Positions 22,293-34,800 of a stretch of 64,000 nucleotides of DNA are shown in pieces. Location of the stretch: contig MCFH01000026.1 of assembly GCA_002104945.1 (NCBI GenBank), positions 1 to 64,000 of the forward strand, written 5' to 3'. The translations under genes were made by a program, and so were the position numbers. Position 1 is the stretch's first letter. Each line of letters opens with the position of its first letter. The notes under the pieces were generated by a model. That model worked only from the letters and a program-made list of their open reading frames with translations, did not search any database and had not been told where the DNA came from. This DNA is from Piromyces finnis (taxonomy: Eukaryota; Neocallimastigomycota; Neocallimastigomycetes; Neocallimastigales; Neocallimastigaceae).

Positions 22293-23464
22293 TTCTAAAT
22301 AATAATTTCAAAAAAAAAATGAACACTTTAATAATAATAATAATAGCTAAATCCCTAGTGTATTTATGTTTGCTTCCACTTAATTATATACACACTTTAA
22401 TAATAATTTTATAATAAAATTAATTATAAAATTAAAAAAAAATTATAAAAATCAAATAATAAAATTTTTTAAAATTGTTATTTCATTTTTTATAAGAATT
22501 CATTTTATTGATGCCTTTTTTGATAAAATAAAATTATTTCTTTTCATTATTAATTTTAATTATTACAATTTTTTTAATTTTTATATTTTATAAAGTTTTT
22601 TTTTTTGTCTAGAATATGAGACATATTGTAATGTGTCAATAATTAGTATAAATAATAGAGAAAAACAACATTATAATAAGATACAAAATGATAAAGGAAA
22701 GGTTGATCTTACTCATTCCAAACTAAATATTTAAATAGAAAATTATAAGCATCTCTTAAATATATTAACATTTAAAAATATTTTTATATTATGTTTAATG
22801 AATGAATTTTAAATTAATAGGAAAAAGGTATGTATACACTATAAAAAAAACTATAAAAAAAACTTTTTTTTAATTAAAAACAAAAATTGAAGAATCGAAT
22901 GTTCTATAGTTTTTGATCTTTAAAAAAAATAAAAGAATAAAAACTTTAATTTTTTTTTTACTAAAAAAGAAGTAATCTATTAATATTTTATGCATGAAGA
23001 AAATAAAGTAAATAAATATTATTAATATTTATTTTTAAAATTAAAGTAATATTATTAATTCATGTTTATTTTGTAAATAATTAATCTTTTACTATTAGTT
23101 AAAAATCCTAAAGTTTTAAATAAATTAAAAATTTGTTAATGTTAAATATTTAATTGGAATTTGTCCAAGCATTAATTAATTGGATGTTATTTGTTGAAAA
23201 AATATGTTTGAAGGTCATAGTGAGAAAGATTCAATAATCAAAGACATAAAACTTTTCATTTTAGATGAATCATACTTTAAAAACTTAAAGTCTATGATGA
23301 AATTGATAGTGATATTATAGTAAATTTTTTTTGTATGATATTTATATGATTATGTTAATAATTATATAAATAATAATAATAAAATTTATATTTATAAAAT
23401 TGTAAAATTATACGATTATAAATAATTTAGGAATGTAGCAAGTGCAGTTTTATAATTAATACCA
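22293..23464. other. AT-rich interval between ankyrin gene and M13 pseudogene
   Basis: No intact gene. It contains dispersed repeat copy B. A decayed coding-like patch near 23150-23320 (for example TTAGATGAATCATACTTTAAAAAC) may be a further remnant of the M13 pseudogene that follows, but this is uncertain. Confidence 0.4.
22611..22712 (+). repeat. Dispersed 100-bp repeat, copy B
   Basis: Pairs with 18641-18740 in direct orientation. From 22613 the frame EYETYCNVSIISINNREK... stays open to about 22735; a QNDKGKVDL stretch resembles the KNKNGELV linker that precedes the RT in LINEs. A fossil of a second LINE family is possible. Confidence 0.7.
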
Positions 23465-24425
23465 ATGGATTTATTATTAGCATTATATGGAGGTATGTTT
23501 TTATTATTTTATAATTAATAATAATATTATTATTAATCTTTTTAATTTTATATACTACTTTCCATTTTTAATTTTTTTTTATTATATATTTTGTTTACTT
23601 TTAATTATAGAAATCATTTTTAAAAAATATTTAATAATAAAATAATTTTTTTTTAATTAATATTTATTATATAAAGGTATTGAGGAACCTCTTGGAGATA
23701 ACATAATAGCAAATGTTTGTTATGATCAAACTGATGTAGTATTTAAATGTGCTGCTGGAAGACATTTTGTTTTAGAAAATTTTAATAATGATTTTAAAGT
23801 ATATACTGAAAAGCTTTTGGAATATATTAAAGTATGTATAATAGAATTCCTCTCAAATGAAATAACTTGATGACGAAATCGTTGAATATACATTCAAAAA
23901 GATTGATGCTATAAAGGAATTGATGGAAGTAAACATAATGTAGATGGAAAAGTAATTAATGATAAAATATATATTTTATTATTACTATTATTATTATTAT
24001 TTAATATATTACTTTCAAATACATTGTAATTTTTAAAATATTATTATATTTCTATTTACTAATAAATATAATTATTATTAATATTGATCTATAGATGACT
24101 CTTTCAGAAAACCTTGAAGATAACGGTGGTTTAGTCAGTTCATATTAATCATGGAAACTTTCTTTAAACGTAAATCCAGAACGTGTTAAGAAAGAAAATC
24201 AATTACTTTCAGACTTTTTAAAACATACAATGAATCAATCATTCTTTTATTTCATATGGTCAAACATGGTATGATAATGATTATTTATATAGTCAACAAG
24301 ATGTTCATTCTCCAAGTAGTGTTCGTGTTAGAGGATCTGTTGCTAATTATAAAGAATTCGCATCTGCTTTCAATTGTCCACAAAATCAAAAGTGAATCCA
24401 GAAAAGAAATGTGAACTCTGGTAGA
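23465..24425 (+). pseudogene. M13 (neprilysin-family) metallopeptidase pseudogene
   Basis: A broken reading shows two M13 parts. At 23678-23940 the translation includes VVFKCAAGRHFVLENF, LLEYIK and KKIDAIKELM, matching the end of the M13 N-terminal lobe. At 24094-24420 it includes TLSENLEDNGGL, HSPSSVRVRGSVANYKEF, SAFNCPQ and PEKKCELW followed by TAG, the typical M13 C-terminus. Between them about 100 expected residues, including the HExxH zinc site, are missing. In-frame stops and frameshifts occur (for example TAATCATGG near 24148). An apparent intron lies near 23492-23677. Without the zinc site no peptidase activity is possible. Confidence 0.85.
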
Positions 24426-24889
24426 TAAAAAAATTAGAAAATGTTCAGTTAGATTAATTACAATTTAATAAAAATAAATATTATTTATTACAAAATAGAA
24501 TAAATAATATATAAATTATAAAAAATATATATAAGTTATAGAATATATATATATATTCTATTTAATATTGTTTATAAAAAAAAAAACTGAAAAAAAAATT
24601 TATTAATAGCAATAAATTTAATATTGTAATAATTATAATAATTATAATATAAAATATATTATAATTAAATCGGAAGGATATTCACTTCTAAGTTTAACAA
24701 TAATGTTATTATTAATTAAATTGAAAAAAATAAAGAATTAGTTTTATATTATTTTTTTTATGGGTATATTATTTGCTTGATGGTAAATATGATAATATAA
24801 AAGATTTCATTAAAAAGATCGAAAAATCCATGTATTATATTAATACGATTGTTTGTGTTATGATAAAGACAATTTTTTAATAAAAATTA

Positions 24890-25145
24890 CTACGTCCTAC
24901 TCTCGTAGCATTTTTTACCAATGCAATTCTTATTGTTAGTAGCTCTATGAAACTAATTTTTGAAAAGTTTATAGCAAGACATCTAATGTAATATCAAGAA
25001 CGGTGATATATTTCTTCATTTCAAGCTAAGAAATATGTGAAAGACGTAAATTAGACAATATAGAAACATACTTTACTTTTTTGATCATATAAAAAAAGCC
25101 TGCGATTCAGTTCCTACTGTTAATGTTTTACATAGTTTATTATAA
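24890..25145 (+). mobile_element. Decayed LINE fragment (reverse transcriptase region)
   Basis: It follows copy 1 from about 2775 to 3045: CGTAAATTAGACAATATAGA, GATCATATAAAAAAAGCCTGCGA and TTCAGTTCCTACTGTTAATG correspond to the RT motif A region (RRRQLDNKE to AYDSVPIGN). Substitutions and indels are many and no frame is open. Confidence 0.75.
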
Positions 25146-25452
25146 ATATTTATTATTCATTAAATAAATTTTTTTTTGAATTTTTCCAATAAATTTTTTA
25201 TTATTTTTAATATATATTAATTAAATAAAATATACAAATAAAGAGAAAAATAAAAATTAAAAATAAAAAGTTAAAAAAATAAAAAATAAAAAGTAAAAAG
25301 TAAAAAAAAAAAACAAAAAAAAAAAAAAAACATAAAATTTTAAAATAAACAAGAAAATAAATAAATAAAATAATAAATGAATTAAAGAAAAATAGCACTT
25401 TTGAAATTCAAATAAAAGTAGATTATTGTTATTTTTTTTTTTTTTTTCAGAA

Positions 25453-27519
25453 ATGTCACTAATTCCTATCTCTTCTCGTTTAGTAAATCCAATTCTCAAA
25501 AAAACTTCTCTAACTATTATTAATAATAGTATTGTCAGAAATCGGTAATAATAACGTTATATATATATATGATAAATACATAAAATAGTACTATATAATT
25601 AATTTTTTTTAAAAAAAATACTTATTTAATAACAAATTTTTATATGAAATTATGTTTATACTGATTGAAATCTATCCATTTTTTAAATTTAATAATTAAT
25701 AGTCAATTTTATTCAACTGAAAATGGTCCAAAGGTATATATATATACACAATGTAATAAAAGAACTTAAAATGTAGAAATGAAAGAATCGTTTAATAATT
25801 ACTATGAATATGTATATATATTTAAAATTTAATTATAAAAAAAATATAAATTTTGTAATTAAAATTTAAAGGTAGAAATTTCAAATTTACAATCAAGCAA
25901 AATCTCGGTATTTTATCTCTTCTTTTATAATAATAATTATCATGATATATAATAAATATATATAATACTTATTATTTTTCGAAAAAAAATAATATGTATA
26001 TAGAATAAAAGTATTAATTCAAACTCTATTATTTTATGTTTTAATTATCCAAAAAAAAAAAAAAAAATGTAACAATCATTGAAAAAATTAATATATGAAA
26101 AATGAAAATGATTTATACAATAAGGATAAAACCCCAGAAGAAGATAATAAAACTAATATTCAAGAGAAAACCAATAATTATATTCCTTTAACCAAAAAAC
26201 AAAATAAAAAATTTGCACAAAGAAATAAATCAAAATATTATTTATTTGCCGCTCTTGGATTGTTAAATTTAATTCCATTATACTATATTATAAAAAAGAG
26301 AAATAATTTGGTAACCATAATATGCATTAAATTTATTTATTAAAATTTATTATATATAAATATTATTTCATTTATATATATATGATTTAAATAATTTATT
26401 TTTTGATAATAAGTAATTCTAATTATCTTTTTTATATAAAAAATTAATGGTAAATAATAAAAGAATGATTATAATTCCTCGGATATTTCAAAAGTAAAAG
26501 AAAACCAGAAAAATGTAAATTTTTAAAAAAAAAAAATCATATTTTTATTAAAGTTTTTTTTTGTCAATATATTTATAATAATAAATAACAATTAGTTCTC
26601 TATTAGTTTTATACACATATATATATATCATTAATTGTTCTTTTTTTTTTTTTTTCTTATTATTTAATATATATGAATGATTAGTATGATCCAAATATGC
26701 GTCAACAAATGGCAACTTATTTATATTCTCTTCAAAATGATATAGTTCAAATAATAGAAGAAATAGATCCAAAAATTAAATTTAATCGTAGTAACTGGAA
26801 TCAACGTTCTAAGAACTTAACTGGTGGTGGTACAAATTGTAATTTTGATAATGGTAAAGTGTTTGAAAAAGCCATTGTACAAGTTAATGTAGAATCCGGT
26901 TCTCTTTCACCTTTCCAAGTTATTGAATTATTAACTACAAAACCACCTGTTCAAATTATTTCAAAATCATTAAATGATAAATTTACATATTATAAAGCTA
27001 GCCTTTCCTCTATCCTTTATCCACAAAATCCAAATGTTCCTACATCCTTTTTAGACCTTGCCTATAATGAAATAAAAAATACTTCCACCGGTAAAATTTA
27101 TTGGTGGTTCAGTGGTGGTAATGATTTATCTGAATCCACCCTTTTCCTTAGTCCACAAGAAAATCTACCCACAAAAGATAATGATATTAATGATTTCTTC
27201 CAAAAATTTGAAACTGAATTAAACGAATTTAATCCATCCTATTATCAAGAATTTATTAAAGAGGGTAAAGATACAACATATATATATCATCGTGATGAAA
27301 TTCGTGGTGTTGGTGGTCTTTACTTTAATGATTTAAATGAAGATAAACCACAAAATCTTCTTTCTACTGTTATTCAATGCTTTGCTCAAAAAACATATCA
27401 ATATTATAAACCACTGGTTGAAAAGAGAGATAAACTTGTCTATACCCTTTCAGATAAAGAAAAACAAGCTGAAAAAAATAGTCGACTCGTAGAATATGAA
27501 TTAGTAAGTTTAAAATGAA

Positions 27520-27607
<88 letters not shown>

Positions 27608-27834
27608 GTTATTATTATTACTATTATTATTATTACTTTTTTTTATTACTTTTTTTTTAATTCATATATATATACATATATTTATATATTTATTTTGTAA
27701 CATAATATAATTAATAGGTATCTAAATTATCTTCAAAGGTTGATGATTCTCGTATAAAGAATATTGATAAAGTTCTTCCTTTACTTCCATTAAATGTTTC
27801 ATGGATGAAAAGTAAAGTAGAAATAGAAAATTAA
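25453..27834 (+). CDS. Coproporphyrinogen III oxidase (oxygen-dependent type), organelle-targeted and membrane-anchored
   Basis: Seven exons join in frame: 25453-25544, 25703-25733, 25872-25907, 26125-26310, 26464-26514, 26685-27503 and 27718-27834, for about 443 residues. Residues 1-35 are basic and hydroxylated and end in an RxFYST mitochondrial-type cleavage motif, so import into the hydrogenosome is expected. A membrane segment follows (YYLFAALGLLNLIPLYYII, about 93-111), giving a bipartite signal like those of intermembrane-space proteins. From about 133 the enzyme domain shows GGTNC, FEKA, LYPQNPNVPT, YWWFSGGNDL, YHRDEIRGVGGLYF and, at the end, RLVEYEL and SRI...LP...SWM. The family converts coproporphyrinogen III to protoporphyrinogen IX in haem synthesis, using O2. 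The usual FGL-x-T-x-G loop is missing, so activity is uncertain. Confidence 0.85.
27518..27612 (+). repeat. (ATT)n microsatellite in intron 6 of the coproporphyrinogen oxidase gene
   Basis: About 30 TTA units occur just after the GTAAGT donor at 27504; the tract reads poly-Leu or poly-Ile in translation but is intronic. Confidence 0.9.
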
Positions 27835-28267
27835 AAAAAAAAAGAAAAAGAAAATAATAAAAAAGATTATTTTTTTTTTCTTTTTGAATAAATTATTTAA
27901 TTATTTAATAATATTAACAGTATTATCTTAAATAAAGTAAATCATAAGTAATCAATATAATAAAAATTATTTATAGCTTCGCTTTTTATATATATAAAAA
28001 AAGAGGGTAAATTGATGATTTTATAGTGTAATATATATTTATTATTTTATATTAGCTACTTTCTACTATTAATAATTTTTTACTGTTTTGATCACACTTT
28101 TTCTTTTAAAATGAAAATAAATAAAGTTTTAGAATTAATAATAAAATAGTTTTATTTATATGATTATGAAAAGGGCAATAGAAAAAGAAAAGGTATAGCA
28201 GATAAATTAAATTCATGTTAAGCTTTAATTATTATTGAATTTTTTTTAAAAGAAATAAATTCTAATT

Positions 28268-28300
<33 letters not shown>

Positions 28301-28848
28301 AATTTATAAAAATAATAATAATAATAGAAGAGGTATATATTATAGAATATAAATTCAATTATAATAATGCCTTTTTAAAGCAGTATAATTATTTTAATTC
28401 TTTATGATCCATGGCCCATGTTATATAATAAAGAAATTGAATTTATTTTATTATTTTATTATATATTAATTTTAAGAAAAGTTAAATCCTTTATTATATA
28501 ACTTAAAAAGGTTTCTTTTAACTGTTAATACATATCTTTTTATTTTTACTTTTTTTTTTTTTTTCTATAAATGTTTATATAAATCATTTTCATAATATTT
28601 TAAAAAAATTAAATTTTTTAAATTTTTTAATTAAAGGATACCAATAAATTTAAGGCTTTAATTTTTCTTTAATTTTTAATCTTGAAAAATCATTGCAAAT
28701 TGAAACATTGTTAATTTACTTATCTGTTTTTTTTTTTTTTTTTTTTTAACTATTAATTATATAAATACAAATAAAATAAAGATAATATCTTTTTTAAATA
28801 TTATTATATTTTTAAATAAACTATTTTATTAAAAGTAAAAAAAAAAAA
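27835..28848. other. AT-rich intergenic interval
   Basis: It lies between two same-strand genes. It holds A and T runs (for example about 28270-28298) and no gene that I can support. Confidence 0.5.
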
Positions 28849-30305
28849 ATGTCATTTATTCCACAAGGTGTTTCACCTTTTCTTCCAGGAAATAATTATA
28901 TGAAACTCGACTATGGCGTTAAAAAAGAAGTTGATAGATCATTAATCTTGAGAAAAAAGAATAATAAGATTAATTATAAGAAATGTTCAGATAATGAACT
29001 TTTAGATTTATTAAAAAAGAATGAAGAATTATTAAATAATAAGTATGTATAAATTATTATTATTTAATTTAGTATTTAATATATATATATGTATAATGAT
29101 AATAATAACGATATAATAATACAATAATTATAATTAATTTTATTCTAATTTTATGATAATTTAAAAAATCTTGTATATCAATTTGAAATTTACATTCGAA
29201 AATTTAAGAGAATTGCTTGCAAAACTTCCAGATAAAGGTGAAAAAATTCATATAAAAAATAAAGAAATTAAAGAAGAAATATCAAATAGAAACATTACTA
29301 TTGAAAAGAAGAAAAATAATGATGTTGATAATAATAACAAAGACAAAGATACTCCAACGGAAAATGAAAATAAATCAACCAATTCTAATACAGAGAATCA
29401 AAAAGATAATGAAGATATTAATGTTATGGAAATTGAATCACTTAATCAAAAGTTTAAAACCATTGACATTTCAGATAATACTGATAACATAAATATAAAA
29501 GCACCCAAGGTTAAACGTGGACAAGCTAAAATTGCTGAAAAGATATTACAAAATAGTACTATTGTAAGTTTTATTTGTTGAAATTTATATGCTTATTTAT
29601 TTAAATATATAAGCTTTTAATCATTTTATTAATTCAATAAATATTATGTTTTTTTTTTTTTTTGGAAACTTTATATTTTATAATTACATCATATTATACC
29701 AATTAAATTCATTATATATATATTATTTATATTTTAATAGAATAATTCATCATTTATGATACGTCACGAACCAAATAAAAGTCATTCAAAAATCATTTCA
29801 ATTCAAGAATCCCTTGAACTTCAAATTCAACAAAGGAAAATTCAAAAGGTAAATATATCAGTAAAATAAATAAATAAAAGAATAATAATAACAATATTAG
29901 ATTTAATATAATTATCATTATTATTTATTTATAATCACCCATTAACCATTTTATTATTCTAAAAAAAAAAATAGGAAATTGAAATTAATGAAGCTAAAAA
30001 GAGACTTAAAAAAACTATTATGTCAACAGGTCCAGTTAAATTCCATAGTACAGAGTAAATATTTATATTCATATTTTAAATATTTTATAGTTTTTATAGT
30101 TAATAATTTGTATTAATGTATTGACTTTTTTTTCTTTTATATTGGTAAACTCTATAGATATAGAAACACTAATAATGAATTTGATGATGATGATAATGAT
30201 GACGATGCCATTGATCACAATAATAATGAATTTAATGATAATGATAGTTATTATGACGATAGTTCTGATGCTGAAGCTGATGAATTCTTATTTGGTTATA
30301 AATAA
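28849..30305 (+). CDS. Gdown1/POLR2M-like RNA polymerase II-associated protein
   Basis: Five exons: 28849-29042, 29209-29563, 29741-29848, 29975-30054 and 30158-30305, giving about 294 residues. Near the N-terminus, SDNELLDLLKKNEELLNN is followed across the first intron by LAKLPDKGEKI, matching the LLRN...KLPDKGKKI signature of animal Gdown1 (POLR2M, GRINL1A). Toward the end, SKIISIQESLELQIQQRK matches the LLSIEESLALQ block, and the C-terminus is acidic and ends DEADEFLFGYK-like, as in Gdown1. In animals Gdown1 binds Pol II and regulates elongation with Mediator. The middle is an Asn/Lys/Asp-rich spacer. The start is chosen because it is the only ATG that opens the conserved frame. Confidence 0.8.
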
Positions 30306-30683
30306 ATATAAATTCCAGAAATCCATAAAAATTATTAAAGATAAAATCGATATAACGATATTTTTAAAATATGTCATTAAAAATAATTATATTTTTAATA
30401 TTATCCTTTCATAAAACAAAACTCCAACTAGCGCTAGTAGTATAATAACATTAATCTTATTATAAAATATTATTTTTAGCATATACCATAAATTATAGAT
30501 TGTAAAAAATATTAATTATTTTCATTTTTATATATATATATAAATTAACATATCTTTTAAAGTTTTATAAAATTTAATTAATAAAATATAAAAATTAAAA
30601 ATTCTTTTTTTTCTTATGGTTTTTCATATTATAATAAAAAGAAATTTTACTTTTTTTTCTTAACTTGTATGAATACCTAAATG

Positions 30684-30716
<33 letters not shown>

Positions 30717-30979
30717 ATATTTATTATATTACTTATAAAATAAATAAAAATAAAAAAGTAATAAGAAAAAGAATGAAAAAAGAAAAATAAATTTTGTTTT
30801 TGTATTGATATTTATTCTTTTTATTGAGAAAAAACTATAAAATACATTTAAAAGATTTTAAATAAATTAAATTTTGAGAAATAAAAAAAAAAGATATGTT
30901 TTAATGTAATGGATATATTATGGGTATTTTTCTTTATATTATATAAAAAAATTAAAAGTAAAGATAAATTAATTTTTTG
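30306..30979. other. Intergenic region between convergent genes
   Basis: It separates the 3' ends of the Gdown1-like gene and the VIM-motif gene. It is AT-rich with a 30-base A-run near 30684. No gene or RNA is seen. Confidence 0.5.
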
Positions 30980-31592
30980 TTAACTTGTTTCTCCATCATC
31001 TTCCTTTCCATCATTATTATTTTCGTTATTATTATTGAATCTTCTTTCTGCCGCTTCTGCCATTAATCTTCTTCTTTCTTCTGGTGTCATATTTTTAATA
31101 TCAATACCTGGGTTTTCTGTTCCTATAATATATATGTTATCATTTATTGTTATTATTTTATTATTATTAACAGTAATAGTAGTAGTAATAGCAGTACTAT
31201 TATTATTATTTTATCAATAGTAATGCTAATATTTCTACATAAAATGGAAAATACAACAATTAATATATACCTAGTTTTCTTCCTACTGGAGGTCTATTAT
31301 TTTTCTTTTTATTATTTGGTCTTCTTCCATTATTGTTATTGTTGTTTGACGTATTTGATTGAGTTTCTATTTAAATTAAAATGAAAATACAATGAAATTT
31401 GGTAATTAAATTACATTTTTCAAATTTGAATTTACTATTTTTTTTTTTTCCAATTATTAAATAATAAATAAATGAATATCTTTATTTTATATATATTTTT
31501 AAATAATAAAATATTTTACTTTGATTTGTATTTGTTTTTGTTTTTTGTTGAGTTTTTACTCTTGTTGTTCTTGTCTGTACAGTTCTTGTCAT
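30980..31592 (-). CDS. Small protein with a VCP/Cdc48-interacting motif (SVIP-like)
   Basis: Three exons: 31520-31592, 31271-31366 and 30980-31122, giving about 103 residues. The N-terminus is Thr/Arg/Gln-rich (MTRTVQTRTTR), the middle is Asn/Lys/Arg-rich with RPPVGRKLG, and the C-terminal exon has TPEERRRLMAEAAERRF. That fits the VIM consensus R-x5-A-A-x2-R exactly and resembles the motif of SVIP. VIM helices bind the N domain of the p97/Cdc48 ATPase, so a cofactor in protein quality control is inferred. There is no N-myristoylation signal as in SVIP, so it is not a clear ortholog. All introns have GT-AG ends. Confidence 0.65.
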
Positions 31593-31894
31593 ATTAATAT
31601 TTATTAAGTAAAAAGTAAAAAAAAAATAAAAAAATATAATTTAATTTTATTTTTTTAATTTTGATTTTATTAATATAAATTTAATTTAATAATATTATAT
31701 TTTATTATAAAAACTTTAATAAATATGGAATTGTTTTGTAATTATTATTAAAAACTAATTTTGTTATGATTTAAATATTGTACTATAAATTATCTTTTGT
31801 ACTGTAAAATCAACTGTCTCAATCAATTTACAATACTATTATTAATATTTACACATTTACATATAGTTATTTTTTTTTTTTTTACATTTCATTT

Positions 31895-34800
31895 CTAAAA
31901 TATGATTTCATTAACAAGATATAATGTACTTCCAATGAAACGAATACCACTAAGAATGAATACACTACAAAGTACAAATATAAGATATGGATTTATATAC
32001 ATATCTTGGATTTCTATATAACGTTCCTTTGTATTAAATACAGTTAAACAGAAGATTAATAATATTGAATTACAGAATATCCAGAAAAGAACCATATATG
32101 TACGGAACTATACAAAAAAAGTATTATACAATATTAATATTAATTTATATACATTAATTATTATTCTTACTAAAATTATAAAAAATATATGAGTTTTTTA
32201 TACTTACGTTTTGTTTTCCATCTTGAATTACTTGATTAGAATCAACAGATTTTTCAGCAATAGGCTTACCTCTCTTAAGTTCTGGAAGTAATTTCTCATA
32301 ATGAGAATTAATATCATCTTTAGATGGTAATTCAACATGAATTGTATCACCGGGTTTAGCTGTAACACTACCGAGCTTTGAAGATGCATCATCTGTGGAA
32401 CCTTTAGTACCCCAAGAAACATCATGTGTATTACAAAAAGCGTAAACCATTAAAATGTTAACAAAAGATGGTAAAAGAAGCATGTATTGGATAAATGAAG
32501 TAAACATGTGTGCTGGTTGTAAATGAAGGAAAGATGAAATAAAGTAAAGACCATAGGTTGCTAATAATGAGAAGAACATTAATATTAAATTTACATTTTG
32601 GCTTTTTTTTAAAATATATTTATAAAATAGATTTAAAATTATAAATATTATATATATTAATTTATTGATCAATTTATATATATAAGAAATTTATTTATTT
32701 AAAAAAAAAAAAAAAAACACTTACATCATATCACTAAACTCCATATCCTTATATATTTTATAGGCTTGATAAAGTGTAATTGATGTAAGAACTAACATAA
32801 ATCTATATAAAAGAATTATATTAATTTTTCATATTTAATATATAATATATAATATTCATACGTAATAATAATTATTTAATTGTAAACTATTTACATCATG
32901 ACAATAGCAAATAAAATAATACAAGCTAGATATAAGAATCTTGAACCTTGAGGTCTATTACCAAGTGAACAAATAAAAATACAAATAACAGCATATGCAT
33001 AAATAGTTTCCATAATTAAAAAGATACGATCACCATGTTCATCTAAAAATTTAATCTTTTTTTTTTTTATTTTAATTTAATTATATAGTATTATTATTTT
33101 TAATTTTATAAATTTTTTCGATTTTTTTAAAAAAATAATTAAAAGTAAAAATTTAAAAGATTTTGTTAATACATACACCAGTATTTGCTGAATTATCTTT
33201 GACCATACCAGCAAGGAAATAGAATGTTAAGAAGAAGTTTGCTCTAAATTAAAATTATTTACATATTTAAAATATTTTATATAGGAATTTAAAAAAATTA
33301 TACTCGATTGTAAATATTGTATATATATATATCTGTAACATACAATCCAAACCATGAAAAGAAAAGATTAAATAAATTATAAACGTATTCAAAAACAAAA
33401 ATAATTTTCCTGAAAAGAGAATGTTCTGTTCTATATACTTCCATCCAATTATAAGTTGAATATAATGAAGCAAAGAAAGAGCCGTTTAACCAACGACGAC
33501 GTTGAGAAATAAATTCAGGAATATTATCAGGTACATCGGTTTCAGCTTTAGCTGACTATTCATTATATTTATAAAATATATAATGGTAAAAATAATTAAA
33601 AAAAAATAGAAATAATATATATATATAATTTTTTATTTTTATTCACTTACTCTAACATATTTTAAAACATAATTAGCACCTTTTTTAGCTACTAATTCAA
33701 AACATAAAATTCTATCTTCAGCAAGATACATATTAGATTTAAATAAACTTCCATCTGGACGTTCATGTAAAGTTTCTCCTTTAAAGTAGGCATCTAATGG
33801 TTGGCCTTGTAAAGCAGAAAAACGATCTATTTGAATTAATATTAATTATATTAATTAAATATATATATATATATATATTTTTGATATGTTTAATTACAAA
33901 TAAAAAAATATAAAATTATTAATATTTTTACAAGCTGAAAAAGCACCGGGAAGTACAGATATATAACCAAACATTGATTCTAATGGTTTATCTAAAATAT
34001 TACTCATCTTTTTTAAAAAGAATCAAATAATTGAATGAAAAAAAATTTTAATTATAAATATACTATAGAAGTTTTCTTATTATATTTTTTTTTATTGAGA
34101 TTTTGTTATTTTACCTTATATTCAAAATGTTGTGTGGCGACAAGTGGATTTAATAAATTTTTCCAATGTTTACCCAAATCACATTTAATTTCACCACAAG
34201 CACCGGCAACTTGTTTATCTTTATCAAAAGCTTTCCATAAAGCATGAATAGATGTACTAGTTGGTCTTGTTCCAACATCAATTAATACACAAACATTAGG
34301 TTTAAGAATTCTTCCAAATGCATTAAAGAACCAACGATGACTATTAATCTTTTTTTTTTTTCATATTAATAATAATTTAATTATAATTATGAAGAAAATT
34401 GTTAAATAATCATTATAACTTTTTTTAATCTTTTTCTTTATTCACCTTTATTCTATTATATAATTTAAATTTTATATTATAGTAAATTATAATGTTATAA
34501 AAATAAATTACCTTTTTCTTATTTTTTTCTTTTAAACAGAATAATATTTGAACTGGTAAATAATTATCAGTTGCACCTTTAACATTCATTTTAGTATCTA
34601 AAAATAATTGAGTTGTATATCTTTTTTTATATTTATTTAAAAAAAATAAAAAAAAAATTAATATTAAATAATTATATGATTATAATTTTATATCATTAAA
34701 AATATTTTTCGATCCTAATTTTTATATTCATATCCAAATTAATTATATTTTAAAAAAAATCATTTTTTTTATTTTATAAACAAATTATTATAATATAATT

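Noticed and set aside
26697-26699. ATG at 26697 as start of the coproporphyrinogen oxidase
   Set aside because: Five upstream exons join in frame and supply a targeting sequence and membrane segment; starting here would remove them.
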